Origin: Mya arenaria
Taxonomy: Eukaryota > Mollusca > Bivalvia > Myida > Myidae
Direction of reading: 5' to 3'
Length of the DNA stretch: 64,000 nt
NCBI RefSeq assembly: GCF_026914265.1
Contig: NC_069136.1
Span: 48,220,381-48,284,380, forward strand
Numbering within the stretch: position 1 is the stretch's first letter; each line of letters opens with the position of its first letter. The notes under the pieces are model-generated. The model searched no databases. It was given only the letters and a program-made list of their open reading frames with translations, and was not told the DNA's origin. This document shows, piece by piece, positions 23,101-35,100 of this stretch. The translations under genes were made by a program, and so were the position numbers.

Positions 23101-23307
23101 CGTCCAATGCTTCGAGAAACTTTCCACACAGAACTGGTGAAATTAACTTCGTCCCTGGCTCGGTCAAAGTTAAGTTTCAGCTCTAACAATACGGGGAAAG
23201 TGAATAATGTGATCAATTCGGAAGCAGAAGAAGCAGAGGCAAGTGTTAAGAAGCATCTCAATGTCTCCGCATGTGACACGGATGGATCGTCAGTATCCTT
23301 ATTGTAG
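14144..23307 (+). CDS. Neuropsin (OPN5)-family opsin, six coding exons, 380 aa
   Basis: Retinal-binding G-protein-coupled photoreceptor of the plasma membrane. My exon model is 14144-14288, 15881-16063, 17893-18000, 18391-18554, 21424-21576 and 22918-23307. Phases 1,1,1,0,0 are all consistent and total 1143 nt. Seen: an N-terminus with two N-glycosylation sequons (NIT, NDT), TM1-TM2 then ISSFCHRWVF in the first extracellular region, Cys111 and Cys187 placed for the opsin disulfide, Glu181 six residues before Cys187, WMPYAVVSMW in TM6, the Schiff-base lysine Lys295 in AKSS, and NPVIY at 301-305. From family knowledge, the CHRWVF and PYAVVS.W blocks point to OPN5 rather than ciliary or Gq opsins. 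The counterion position two residues after GCE is Tyr. The DRY acid is replaced (V135-R136-Y137). Intron 2 uses a GC donor at 16064. The ATG directly follows a good acceptor (cag at 14141-14143), so an upstream untranslated exon is likely. The exact opsin subgroup is uncertain. Confidence 0.88.
14431..15640 (+). repeat. 80-bp satellite, about 15 copies, in opsin intron 1
   Basis: Tandem units of ~80 bp containing ACGTTGTAGTTTGTATAAGT, a GTCCAGGGCACATT block and GTGTGTGATATACGTCAT. The last four or five units differ as a subgroup (GTAGAAGTTTGTATAAGACA). Each unit carries a TACGTCA half-CRE-like sequence. Confidence 0.95.
16547..16812 (+). repeat. 98-bp direct duplication in opsin intron 2
   Basis: The segment beginning GCACTCATATTTTGTCGATG occurs at 16547 and again at 16715 with about two differences, ending GTATTTGGATAATTCCAG each time. 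The spacer of about 70 bp is unrelated. The copies look recent. Confidence 0.9.
18640..19640 (+). repeat. TCAAGGTCA-bearing ~148-bp repeats in opsin intron 4
   Basis: After a head with GTCCGTGCGTCCGGACT, units of ~148 bp repeat (CTTGCCATGACGATTCACCA, GTGGCGTGTCGCGCAGAAGA, CCTCAAAGGTCAAGGTCACT). Three central units are almost identical and the outer ones diverged. The same motif set occurs in the array at 59746-60660, so both belong to one dispersed family. Confidence 0.88.
19809..19898. mobile_element. 90-bp palindromic mini-element with 9-bp target duplication
   Basis: Arms begin CATCGTCGGCAACCAC and end with its complement. The arms run about 30 bp each around an AT-rich loop. TATATAATC flanks both sides (19800-19808, 19899-19907). 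It lies in opsin intron 4. The size and duplication suggest a very short Mutator-type MITE. Confidence 0.7.
19920..21420. other. Opsin intron 4, unannotated part
   Basis: AT-rich, with a short GATAGATAGATAC run at 20992. No ORF or structured repeat found. Confidence 0.6.
21690..22815 (+). repeat. CT-rich 30-bp minisatellite in opsin intron 5
   Basis: About 35 degenerate units of CCCCACCAACCCTGTCTGCG plus a CACTCTGTCT-like remainder. Strong strand asymmetry (C/T on the + strand). Because the unit is 30 bp it stays open in several frames on both strands and creates long false ORFs. Confidence 0.95.
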
Positions 23308-23370
23308 TCATATGTTCATAATATATTTAACTATATCAAAAGAATGTATTTACATGTTTGTTACATTTCA

Positions 23371-23376
23371 AATAAA
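23371..23376 (+). terminator. Poly(A) signal of the opsin gene
   Basis: AATAAA lies 64 bp after the opsin stop codon. It is the first canonical polyadenylation signal downstream and would give a very short 3' UTR. Confidence 0.55.
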
Positions 23377-23435
23377 AAATTATGTTTGTATACCAGAAGT
23401 TTAATTTGTTTGAAACGCTTGCTAGACGCTCACCT

Positions 23436-23610
23436 CATGGGGCTGTGCGTCTTCCAAGGGTTGTACCGATACATGGAGGTGTGCATCCTCCGATGACGTT
23501 TTCGATACATGGAGGTGTGCGTCTTCCGACGATGTAATTGGTCAATGGAGGTGTGTGTCTTCCGACGATGTTACCGATAAACGAAGGTGTGCGTATTCTG
23601 GTGATGAAAT
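23436..23610 (+). repeat. ~36-bp minisatellite after the opsin gene
   Basis: About five degenerate units with GGAGGTGTGCGTCTTCCGAC and GATGTTxxCGATA. It lies between the opsin poly(A) signal and the L1-like LINE. Confidence 0.75.
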
Positions 23611-23672
23611 TTTTTCAGCAAATAGTAATTTTCATACTCATGTAAACCGTTATCATCAAGGGAGGTAATTAC

Positions 23673-26600
23673 CTGCTCGTATCATCATTGTAGATCGGCT
23701 TTAGTGAAACAAAAATAATAAACATCGATATGATTAAAATATGCACATTTAATGTTAGAGGTTTAGGAAATGTCAAGAAGAGAGCACAGATTTTTAATTG
23801 GTTAAAACAGCATAATTATGATATATGTCTTTTACAAGAATTACATTGTACAAGTTCTGATCTAACGGTATGGCAAAGAGAATGGGGCAATAATATTTAT
23901 TTAAGCGGCAATAGTTCAAATAATCAAGGTGTAGGCATCTTGTTAAATAGAGATTTTGAGATAATAGAGCATAACGAATTAGTAATTGGAAGATTACAAT
24001 ATCTAAAGTTAAAAATCCAAGAAAAAACGTGTTTTATTTTAAATGTATATGGACCAAATAATGACGACGACGATTTCTTTAAAATAATACAAAATTTTGT
24101 TAACGATAAAGAAGATGAAACCATGATTATTGGAGGTGATTTTAATATAGTAATTGATGTTGAAAAAGATAAAAAGAACAGTCACAATAAAACACATTGT
24201 AAAAGCAGAGATATAATTCAAAATTTAATCAATAATTATGATATTAAAGATGTGTGGCGGTTAAATAACCCAGACATTCGCCATTTTACTTGGCATTCAA
24301 ACCACCGGCCTCCTATATTTTGCAGGTTGGACTATTTTTTGGTCTCTTCAAATATTTTAAATTGCATCTCGAAATGTAAAATATCTACTGGTCTAAGGTC
24401 AGACCACTCAATAGTATCTTTTGAAATTAACTTTTTATCTGAACCACGTGGTCCAGAATATTTCAAAATAAATAATTCAGTTTTACTTGATGATAAATAT
24501 CAAAAAGAAATTAAAAGAAATATTAGCGAACTCGTTGAATTTAATAAAGAAGCTAATCCTAACGTACTATGGGAATTAATTAAAGGTACTATCAGAAATG
24601 CTACTATTAAATATTGTTCTTTCAAAAAGAAAACAGAAGCTTTAGAAGAAACAAAGTTGATTAATGATATTGAAGAATTTGAATTTTCAATAAGTAACAC
24701 TGATACGGACTATACTACTTTTAGATACTCTTACAGAAATGAAAATTCGTTTAGAAGAAATACACCGAATTAAAACACAGGGTTTATATATAAGGTCTAA
24801 GGCAGCTCAAATTGATGGTATGGATAAAAACTCGAAATATTTGTCAAATTTAGAGAAAAAAAGAAGTGAAACGAAAACTATAACATGTCTATAAATGGAA
24901 AGGAAATTACAAAAACAAAAGATATACTAAAACAGACAAACCTTTTTTACAGTAAACTCTATACACATAATAATATTGATGTTAACGATATAAATGAATT
25001 CTTTGGTGAACGTGAAAATATAATTCAACTAAATGACACACAGAGACAATCATGTGAAGGTTTATTGACGGAAAATGAATGTGCAACAGCCCTATTAGAT
25101 ATGCAAAATAACAAGAGCCCAGGATCAGATGGAATAACAACTGAGTTTATAAAATATTTTGGCAGGATCTTAAAGTTTACCTTCTGAATTCTATCAATTA
25201 CTCTTTCGAAAACAAAACTTTAACTGACCTTCAAAAGCAAGATATTATTAACCTTATTCCTAAAAAAGACAAAGAACTAACATCACTTAATAACTTGAGA
25301 CCAATTTCACTTCTTAACATTGACTACAAAATAGCTATAAAGGCAACAGCAAACCGTATAAAAAATGTGTTGCCTTCTATTATACATAAATCTCAAACTG
25401 GCTTTGTTAAAAGCAGATACATAGGTGAAAACATTAGGCTTCTCTATGAGACGATCGATAATTTAAACGAAAATAACAATCCAGGACTGCTATTCTTCGC
25501 AGACTTTGAAAAAAGCTTTTGACAGTTTAAATCACACTTTTTTAATGAAGACACTTGATTCCTTCAATTTTGGCAGCTCACTAAAACAATGGATTTTTAC
25601 GCTTTATAATGGAATTAAAAGTTGTGTTTCGAATAATGGTCACCTATCCGATTTCTTCGACATTGAAAGAGGTGTACGACAAGGCTGTCCACTATCCCCT
25701 TACTTGTTCATTATATCTATAGAAATGTTATCCATTGCCGTACGACCAAACAACTCAATTAAAGGTATAACTGTAGCAAATGAAGATTTAAAAAATACTA
25801 TGTTTGCCGATGATGCAACGTTTATCACTGACGGCACAAAACAGTCATTTGAAAAACTTGTAGAAACTATTGACAAATTTAGTAGTATATCTGGTCTAAA
25901 ACTAAACATAAAGAAATCTATTATTCTTAGAATTGGTTCTTTAAAAGACACAAATGTTGTTTATTGCAAACGCAACAATTTTACATGGACATTTGATAAA
26001 GCATGTACTCTCGGAATGATATTCACAAATAAAACACACAAAACCTTTGATCTTAACTTTTCCCCCAAACTACGTGAATTATACTCCTGCTTAGATAGAT
26101 GGAGGAAACACAACCTTTCATTACTTGGCAAAGTGACTGTTATTAAGACATACGCGTTGCCAAAGATAATCTATCCATTGACTGTTTTCAAAACCCACCA
26201 GATAATATCCTTAAAGTACTTAATCAAAAACTGTTTAATTTCATTTGGGATGGGAAACCTGATAAAATATCTAGACACACATTAATCAATAATTATGAAG
26301 AGGGGGGAATTAAAATGACTGATATTTTGCATATATACATTCGCTAAAAGCAGGGTGGTTAACACGTCTATTAGATGAAAACAATGAAGGCGACTGGAAA
26401 AAGTTTTATTTACAAGAATTTCAGGATCACGGAAGTAAAATATTGCTCGAATCAAATTTAAAAGAAAACGATGTCCCAAGCATAATAAAGAATACTTTTC
26501 TGAGAGATATACTTTTAGGTTGGACATCGATAAATTTCGACCAAAATCCGAAATCTATTCCGAAACAAATACTTTGGAATAACTCGTTTATTAAACTAAA

Positions 26601-27765
26601 TAGCAAGCCGACTTTTTTTAAGACCTGGTTTATGCGAGGAATTAAGTATATTGAACACCTCTATGATTTTAGAAGACACAGATTTTATGATTTTGAGCAA
26701 TTTAGAAATTTATATGATCTACACCCTTCAGAATTTTTAAACTACCATGCTTTAATTTCTTGCATTCCAACTAGCTGGAAAGACGAATTTAAAAATATTG
26801 ATATGCATACCATTACACAACCGCTTACAAATAATCTACTGCTTGACAGAATTCTAAGAATAAAGAAACCGAACAGACTTTTATATGAAAACTACATAAA
26901 CAAGCATAAAGGCCAAATAGTCAACAAACCAGAAGTAAAATGGGAAAATGAATTCATGCTTTTAGAATGGAAAAGTATATATCTGAACTGTTTTTATTGC
27001 ACTATCGAAAACAGATTAAGGAGCTTTCAGTATAAATATATTAAGAGGATTTTGCCTGTAAACAAAATGTTGTTTAAATATAAACTCGCAAATTCAAACC
27101 TCTGCGGTTTCTGCAGTATGCATATTGAGGATATCAATCATCTTTACTGGGAGTATTCCAAAGTACAACATTTCTGGTCAAAATTAAAAGTATTCCTTGA
27201 CAGGAACAATATTCAAACTGAAATAACATTCAAAAATATCTCTTTTGGAGTTATAGAGAAACAGACTCCGAGAGTGATGCATATCAATTTTATTTTCCTA
27301 TCATCAAAATTTTATATTCATAAATGTAAACTTATAAACGATATTCAAGCTTTTGAAAGCTTTGTCATATATCTCAAACAAAGAAAACAAATAGAGAGAT
27401 GTTTGGCAGAATCTAAGGGCAAAATACAGTTACATGACCTAAAATGGAACCAAATCAATATAAATTAAAATAAATTTTAAAGGCAACCTTACATGTTTTA
27501 TTACATGTTCTATTATTCTTCTTACTTCATTGGATTTTTATTTTCTTATTTGACTAAAAAAAAATGTTCGCCTTTTTTTACAAAACTTTATTTTTCCTTA
27601 GTTAACTAAACGAAAAACAAACATTTCCATCTCATGTGCAACATATACCAATATCAATATTGGAGTAATACAGACACCTCTAAACTTATTTTGTATTGAT
27701 ATCAAATATATGATATTGTAAAATGTATGTTATGCATGATACCGGAATAAAAGTTTATCACAAAA
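23673..27765 (+). mobile_element. L1/Tx1-like LINE, nearly full length, 15-bp target duplication
   Basis: AAGGGAGGTAATTAC flanks the element (23658-23672 and 27766-27780), and the 3' end is an A-rich tail after GGAATAAAAGTTTATCAC. ORF2 begins about 60 bp in, so ORF1 and the 5' end are absent (5' truncation or an element without ORF1). The body encodes endonuclease, reverse transcriptase and a C-terminal knuckle, but is frameshifted. Its A-rich plus strand is typical of L1-type elements. Confidence 0.88.
23730..27468 (+). pseudogene. LINE ORF2: endonuclease and reverse transcriptase, frameshifted
   Basis: The apurinic endonuclease at 23730-24470 carries FNVRGLG, LLQELH, GGDFN and LRSDHS. The linker changes frame near 24770 (RSKAAQIDGMDKNSKY). 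RT blocks follow: SPGSDGITTEFIKYF (25120), LRPISLLNIDYKI (25295), FFADFE with a frame break then KAFDSLNH (25500-25530), RGVRQGCPLSPYLFI (25670), FADDATFI (25800). The tail at 26443-27468 has CGFCSMHIEDINHLYWEY, where the last knuckle cysteine is Tyr. Four or more frameshifts separate the parts. Endonuclease and RT motifs are otherwise intact, so the insertion is fairly young. Confidence 0.9.
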
Positions 27766-27780
27766 AAGGGAGGTAATTAC

Positions 27781-28300
27781 AATGTGATGACCATTAAAAA
27801 GGAGTTATATACGAGCATTTTATCTTCGCCCGTGGGCAAGATAAGAATTTCTAGCATGGTTAAATTATTGGATCTACTTATCTTAGATGGGAGAATATAA
27901 GTATCTTCCATGGCCGAGAGTGTAGGATAGGTTCATCCCGACCCGAGCGTAGCATCATAGAAACCTTGTCTTGGTGCAATATTTAGAAAGCTTATTAATT
28001 ATTTCTCGCTTCAAATGTCACCATAAAAAAGTTTTTCACACACCTTTCGAGAAATAATGCTTCACTCTCCTCAGAACTATTTAAAGACCGATTTTACAAT
28101 TAACATAATCTGAATCACTGCGCGCATATCCATGACAACCACGAATTATCGCATATCCATACACATTTATTTTCACTACGCACAAAAGAGTTCTAACAAA
28201 AACAATACTGGTAAACCTCGTTTCCGCAAAACACCCTACGCTCGGGTCGGGATGAACCTATCTTACACTCTCGGCCATGGAAGATACTTATAATCTCATT
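27781..28300. repeat. Foldback repeat B, copy 1
   Basis: Contains TCTTCCATGGCCGAGAGTGT at 27903 and its complement near 28265, so the ends can pair. Between them lies a segment shared with 46840-47100 and 47380-47640 (inverted). The L1-like LINE inserted at its left edge. Confidence 0.7.
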
Positions 28301-28420
28301 CAACCCTTTTGACAAATTTAACGAAACAAGTGTTCGACATACAGACCGGTTTCCAAAATATACGCATGAGAGCAAACAGTACGTACTAAACACATTTGAT
28401 GAGAATTACAAATCCGTGAG

Positions 28421-28562
28421 GAGAGGGTGGTGGACGTATATGTGGTGGCGGTGGGGAGGGGAGATGGGAGAGGGTGGTGGACGTATATGTGGTGGCGGTG
28501 GGGAGGGGAGATGGGAGAGGGTGGTGGACGTATATGTGGTGACGGTGGGGAGGGGAGATGAA
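28421..28562 (+). repeat. 47-bp minisatellite, three copies
   Basis: Units with GAGGGTGGTGGACGTATATG and TGGTGGCGGTGGGGAGGGGA, nearly identical. G-rich on the + strand, with many GG/GGGG runs. Confidence 0.93.
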
Positions 28563-29148
28563 TCTGAATTATGACACTTATAATCATAGGTAGTTTTTAT
28601 GCTTATAAAAATCGGGAAAAAAATAGACAGATAAACAAAACTCCACACACACATTAATAAGACATTCATGTTGCATAAGAAGGGCAGAGACTTATGATAA
28701 TTGTCGAACCCGCAGATATTAACACCATTGTCAAACCCATATAGAGCAGAGAGTTAATACTTTCAGTTTAAGTGTAGATTAGTTCAGACTTGGAGGATAC
28801 CTTATCAGAAATATACCGTTTGATGTTTGCATATAAATCAGTTGAGGATTCATTTTCTGATATAGCTATTTGACGTGACTGTCCATTTCATGTGAACTTT
28901 TTATCCCCATACAGTACGCTGACCTTTGTGTCTATCCATACTCGGAGATAGACTTTTTGATGTGTGTGTCTATCAATGTTCTGCGAAAACAGCATCTTAT
29001 GTGTGTGTCTTACCATATTCTGCGATACGTTCTCGATAATGAAATGGTAATGGCAGGTAACCCAGGCTAATAAAAACGAATGTAAGTGGTGCGATACATG
29101 TACGAACGGGAATTATCAAGTTTGTATAGTACGGTAGCGCTTCGACAA

Positions 29149-29158
29149 TACCGGAAGT
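29149..29158 (+). promoter_or_regulatory. ETS-type site, possible CEP19 promoter region
   Basis: ACCGGAAGT is the core recognised by ETS/GABP factors and is common in housekeeping promoters. It lies about 1.45 kb before the CEP19 coding exon, a plausible distance for a non-coding first exon. No TATA box or initiator was confirmed, so the link to CEP19 is inference. Confidence 0.25.
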
Positions 29159-30607
29159 TTACATTGACCAAAAATGGTTGACAAGTTGGAGCAAACTTTT
29201 CAGAATTAGGTATTTTACACGTAACTTTACTTTTCATCAATTATAATGGTTAATCAAATTTGCATTGGAACACTGCAAACTTTTAACAGCTATACGCTAG
29301 GCTTGTTTTGCTTCCATTTTCTCATCAATGGAAATAGTTTGCCCAGATTGATTGCAGTTATATTCATTTATAATTTTGGAAATTAAATGTTATTATTGAC
29401 GATATATGTGTTGTGACCATGCTCATATACATTGTTCATCATTTCATCCACAAACTTATCATAAATTATGCAATATAAATACTAGTAAATTTAAATTACT
29501 TTCTTAACTAGTCATTGAATTTTGAAAGCCCTGACCAGTAGAAAGGATTTTGTTTGAACACTGATTTCAGCCCAAAATAATCATATACAAACAACATACC
29601 GGTATCTACCAATCAAAAAATATTATTCCTCAAGGTAGCACAACAATTATTAATTTTAAAATGAAAAAATAGTATACCCTTAGGCTGCTGATGGCGATTT
29701 TAAAGGCGTTCCAAGCTGTTTGTCACTCAGTCAATATATCCCCAAAGTTTTAAGTAAATTGAAAGAAATTTAGAATAAACCAGACGATATTTTTGAGCAG
29801 ACGACAATTTACCCAAAGGGTTAATTGGGGTTTGAACATAGCACCTCTCAAACTGCAGTCAACTATTCAACTGTGTCGACATAAAAACTTGCTCAACAGC
29901 GAGGCTGTTGGAAGTGCCACATACCACTGATACTACACTCCCCCACTGTTACCTTTTTGGGCCCCATAACATTCAGGCGATACCAAATTACTTCTAGCAC
30001 CTTTAAAGTAAACCTGGGAGGAAAAGTGGGGCTCGAATCTATGACTGCTCGTACACTAGCAAGGCACTCTAACAAACTGAGCTAACCAGGTGGCTGGTTC
30101 TTATCCACACTTACCTCCTTGACTCATTAACCCTTAAGGCTGACAGAGGCACTCCTGCCGGAACAGCTTCCACCATCAAAGTGAAAGAAAGAGTATATGC
30201 TTTGAACCTAATACCTTTGGACCTGCAGTTGACACCACTGCCGCATCGCCATTTAAGCTAGCTCAATAGTGAGGCTATAGTACCCTATACAACCAATATT
30301 ACAATTTCCATTAGTGTTTTAAATCCATTAATATGCGAATAAATGTCTTCACAATGCCTGCTAAAATAGCCCCACAGAAATGACTTTCACAACTCCTTTC
30401 CACTATTAACATTTTGTGCATGACCTGATGACAGGCTGATGTGACCGTGCATTTGCTATTTATTTAAGCACACACCCAGAACCAATTATTCAAAATGAAT
30501 TGTCTGTGTGTAACTAAAGTACACAACCAGCTACTATCCTGTTTGCAGTGAGTTTTAAGAACAAGTTTTCTACTAGTTTGTCAGTATGTTGTCTCTATTT
30601 TTTCAGG

Positions 30608-31114
30608 ATGGTCAGAATGGCTGAGATTGAGATAAAGAAATGTGGTGTCAAGTTTGATCCTCCAGCAATAGTTGTCATTTATGGTGACAAGGGGGCGTCT
30701 AAAACTAGAAGAAGGACAATGCCTCTTCATGACTTCGATAAAAAATCTAATATTGATAAGGCAGTTGAAAATTTACATTCAAATCCAAAGCATGGCAAGT
30801 ATGTGTCACAAATCTCCAAAGCTCAACTGACAAGACTTGTTACAATAATCAGAGACAAGCTGAACGGCATGAGCTTGGAAGCAAGTCTAGCGCGCAACGA
30901 TGATTTGGATAAAATCGATCCCGAACAGAATCTGAATGCTGTGGATGAGGAAACTTTACAACGCAAAAAGGTTGTGATGGATCAAACATTTGTGAAACAT
31001 CAATTGAAACCTGGAGACCCTGGATTCGAGTATGATGTTCAGGTGGAGTTTGATGAAGAACAGGTTATAGAATCTGGCTGGGACTCAGGCGACGGCTCAG
31101 ATTTTGAATTCTAG
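30608..31114 (+). CDS. CEP19: Centrosomal protein CEP19, 168 aa
   Basis: CEP19 sits at the mother centriole and ciliary base. In vertebrates it is recruited by CEP350/FOP and in turn engages RABL2 and IFT-B at the start of ciliogenesis. The single coding exon follows a strong polypyrimidine tract and cag acceptor ending at 30606, so I start at the ATG at 30608 (a second ATG follows at codon 4) and not at the upstream in-frame ATG at 30548, which lies in the intron. The protein shows the family blocks KKCGVKFDPPAIVVIY near the N-terminus, NPKHGKYVSQIS about 55 residues in, IDPEQNLNAVDEE near 105, and an acidic tail with GWDSGDGSDFEF. Its length matches the human protein (about 165 aa). At least one 5' non-coding exon is expected upstream. 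Confidence 0.93.
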   Translation: MVRMAEIEIKKCGVKFDPPAIVVIYGDKGASKTRRRTMPLHDFDKKSNIDKAVENLHSNPKHGKYVSQISKAQLTRLVTIIRDKLNGMSLEASLARNDDLDKIDPEQNLNAVDEETLQRKKVVMDQTFVKHQLKPGDPGFEYDVQVEFDEEQVIESGWDSGDGSDFEF

Positions 31115-31542
31115 ATGTGAATCAATATTGTGTTACTGGCTGTTGGGAGTTATAGATATATTAAGAGTTGAAGTGGATTTTTAATTATAGTTACGACCAT
31201 GACATTGTTAGTGTTACTGACTTTGTCCGAAATGATGTTTCCCATTTTTTTATTGCAGTGATGAAATTTGTACAAGCCCTGCAAAATGTTAGTGGCAATG
31301 GGGTTTGTTAAAATACATAGTCAGCTTAGTTACAATTGCACCAAGCAGTAGCATTAAGAACTTTTGGCCGGTATTCATACAAAATCTTGAGTCATTTCCT
31401 AAGTTAAGTATCTCACTGGTCATTTACTATACTAATTAGAAATTTATAATATCTAGATACAGTTTTTATCAATTTATAAAGTATACATACTTTAGGAAAT
31501 CACCTTTTAATTTTCAAAATGACTCAAGATGTTTATGATTAC

Positions 31543-31810
31543 CCTGGCCCCAATTTCTCGAAACTTCTTAAGTCCCTTATTTATAACAGGATTAAGCTAA
31601 GCTCACTATTTTTGTTTTTCATTAATTTGCCTAACATTAATTTTTTAAAAAGTTTTTATACTTTTGATAGGAATTATCTTTATGATACGGTAATCACAAT
31701 TAACCATTTTTCATTCATCCAAATTTGATTTAAGTACGTATTTCCGCTTATAATTGAAATAAGCTACTTAAGCCTGTTAAGCTTAAGATGTTTCGAGATT
31801 TGGGGCCAGG
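31543..31810. mobile_element. MITE family A, copy 2 (opposite orientation)
   Basis: Starts GGCCCCAATTTCTCGAAACT and ends TTTCGAGATTTGGGGCC. The internal order (AGGATTAAGCTAAGCTCACT first) is reversed relative to copy 1. It lies about 430 bp after the CEP19 stop codon, probably within its 3' UTR. Confidence 0.85.
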
Positions 31811-31936
31811 TTTGTAAGTTGTTGATCCAAATGTCTAAGTTGGATAGATAGACATACAGAATCATGAATGTCTTTGATACATGTAGGTAAATGGTAGCAT
31901 TGTATGCCGTGTTGCAATATCCCTGAGTGCTGATTC

Positions 31937-31942
31937 AATAAA
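31937..31942 (+). terminator. Candidate poly(A) signal of CEP19
   Basis: AATAAA lies about 820 bp past the CEP19 stop, beyond a MITE at 31543-31810. If it is used, the MITE is carried in the CEP19 3' UTR as a hairpin-forming sequence. Confidence 0.35.
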
Positions 31943-32149
31943 GCTCTGAGTCGTAAACTGAAATAATCTTACTCTTAGGGGTGGGTCCAGGAATTGATGT
32001 TCGAGGGGGCATAACTTAGGGGGACAACCTAGTGACATTCACCCTCACTCAGAACCAAAAAAAATAAATGGCTTAAAATGCTGACAGGGAGGTCTTGGGG
32101 TATTCCTGAAGAAAATGTTAAAAATTTCTAGTCTGAAATGGTGCATAAT

Positions 32150-35100
32150 TGAGGGTGGGCACCCCCCAGTCGCCCCCCCCCCCCCCCCATTAATATCGCT
32201 TGTGGTCATAGTTACATTCTTTTTCTACATATTCGAGTGAAATCCACTAATAAAACTGAACACAAAGCTGTTGAAATAAAAAATCAATGTGTGGGCGTTT
32301 GTGACGTTTATACAGATTTAAGATAATTGTAATAACAACTGAAACTCTTTATTGAAACAGGCCCCTGATTAGTGAGTAAAAGTTGTCCAGCCTCGGATGT
32401 CTATGTTGAAACACATTCTATTTATTTTTTTGTGAAATGAAATACATGTTGATAATGATATGCATGTTCATGTATGAGTTTCACACAAATCCAGGTATTC
32501 ATAAACATAGCTGTACAAAATTTTATGTATTATATTATACATTTCATGAAGTTTAATTTATAAAAAAATATTGCAATTCATGTTTTTATACCTGGTACGT
32601 TTGAAATTGTACCAAAAAAAGTGGTTGTGATTGAAGTGATTTTGTTTGGACTGTGAACATTTTGTTAATCAAACTATTTACAACTTTATTATAATAATTA
32701 ACATAAAATAAGTTGTTATTCAGCATTTAAATGTCATGGGGTTTTATTGTCATTGTTTAATCAGATTCTGAGCCTGTGTGCCTAGCACCAACAAACAACT
32801 CTATAAATAGATTCTGCTCTTTCACCTTATAAAACATATATGCTTGAGATAAATCCTTATATTAATTTTTAATACATCTAAATTTAAAGATAGTATTTTG
32901 AAAATGATGTAGTATCTGATATCACACCAAACATGTTTTTCAAAAAATACTTAATATTTGATGGCTCACAACTAAGCTTACCTGTACATTTATTCTAAAT
33001 ATACACATGTATAATAATTGTTCAAAAATACACATGTATAATAATTTTTCAAATATACACATGTATAATATTTTTTCAATAAGTGTACAGCAGGGCACAT
33101 ACTTAATACATGTAGAGGGAAAAACATATTGAATAATCTTTTTAAAAAGATTCCTACTCTTTCATTAAAAAACATTTGGGGTTCCATTTTTTTATTTCAT
33201 AATTCTTTTTTTTTTTTTATAAAATTGGGATTTTTTTTTCACCTTTGGCAAAAAATAGTATGTGTCAGCATAAGGAATACCGCTGAAAACATCAGGCAGA
33301 ATTTCAACCCCTTATATGTCAGGAAAACAAACTGTGAACATGAACATCATAAGTCATCCTACAAATAATTGATATCTAGGAATGCCATACCTACGTGTGA
33401 TTGTGTTTCCATCCCATGCAGAGGTTCAAGGCTGTATTTTACAGTTTGCCTATCGAAACCACGTGGGAATTATACAACTATGACCATAGCAAAAAATTGT
33501 TTGTGATATCTGTTAAATGTTTGTACATATGTTAAATAACTATCTTCCCAATAGGAACCAGCAGGAAGCAACATTGACCTTCATGTGTAAAAATAAATGG
33601 ACTGGTTGAACCATTTTGATCTTATATAATTTTGTAATTTTTCTAACATTTAAAGTGAAATTTTCAGTTTACGTCTTCTTATTTTATCAAATCTGGTTAA
33701 GGTCTTCAAGCAATTTATAATGAGAACGTTAAAACTATGTACATTGACTCAGATGTTTAAGATAATTGACAAGATTTAAGATGTTCAGATGAATTACACA
33801 AGGCCATGCCAAGTACATTGTATTTCTATGTTTAGGATTATAAGGCTTGTTGGTATATGTATATGGTCGGTATATTATGTGCAGACATACAACAATAACT
33901 TTAATCCTATAATAAATTGTTCGGAAATTAAATAATAATGGGGTTTCATAGTCTTCCTGTTGGCGGTGAAGTGGATTTCGAAGAGAAAAAAGAATGCCCT
34001 TGTTCAAAATGGTCAAATGGAACTTAGTCCACAAGTTGCCAAAGGCAATACACATTTGTATAGCAAGACTGAGAACTCTGGCTGTAATGACTGCTGAGTT
34101 TTGCCCCTTTGTGGACAGTTGAATTATAAGAGAAAAAATGCATTTACAAAGCAAATATAATCAAGAAACATTAGAAGCATTTCACTAATCATAACACTAT
34201 TAAGCATTATAACATTTAGAAACTGCAGGGATATCATAGCTTCTTATTTTAAACATTTACATTGCTTGACCGTTTTTTGAGCCTCTGTTGTATATATCCC
34301 AAAGCAGATCACTTTTCGATCATGGACTTGTTTTTCCATTTACATTTTTTGCTTACTAGCGGCTAGTTCTCGTACTCATTAATGAACTACGAGCAAGGTG
34401 CTTAAAAAGTGTGAAGTCAGAGTGTTTATTAGACCATATGACAATTTTTATGAAGTAGATAATCTTTCTCAATCACTTTGAGGTCACCGTATCAATAAAT
34501 ATATCATATGTGTTTGTTCTTTAAGCCAATTGAAAGAGCAAACTAACAGAAAATCACATAATAAATTTTTTGTTTGAGCCAAATTTTCTTTTTATTATTT
34601 TTATCAGGGTATACAAAAAAACAGGTCTTGGACGTCCCCCACACATTCCTGGCCAATACACTTTACACTAACACAAATCATCTCTTGTTTGGCTTTAGCA
34701 AAATATGTACAAAAATCACGTTTTTTATAAAAGCAATAGTCCACCTGAACTATTCTCTTAGAACCAGATGAGAATCGAAACATGATTTTTCTTCAGCCTT
34801 AATTTTCTAGCCGTTTGTTGCTAAAAACCTACATGTATTGTAGAAGATACCTTATCATTTTAAATTTTTAATAAACATGTTTATATGAATGTCCGCTATA
34901 AAGCACATTGGGGCCAACTTTTATCACCGTGGACACCACAAAATGTGATAACATTAGGAAATTCAGTTGCGAGTGTCAGAAATTGAATTTAGGTTTTAAT
35001 AACAATTCAAATAAACCCAGTCCACTTGTAGACTATGTGTTACATGTATATAGCACACTGTATTTGTTCATGTATTATGTTGCTAGGTCATGTGTTCAGA

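Noticed and set aside
30548..30607. Upstream ATG that would extend CEP19 by 20 residues
   Set aside because: The extension runs through a polypyrimidine tract and a cag splice acceptor, and its residues do not fit the CEP19 family start.
33735..34154. 139-codon minus-strand ORF
   Set aside because: No domain, AT-rich composition, no conserved motif or plausible splice borders.
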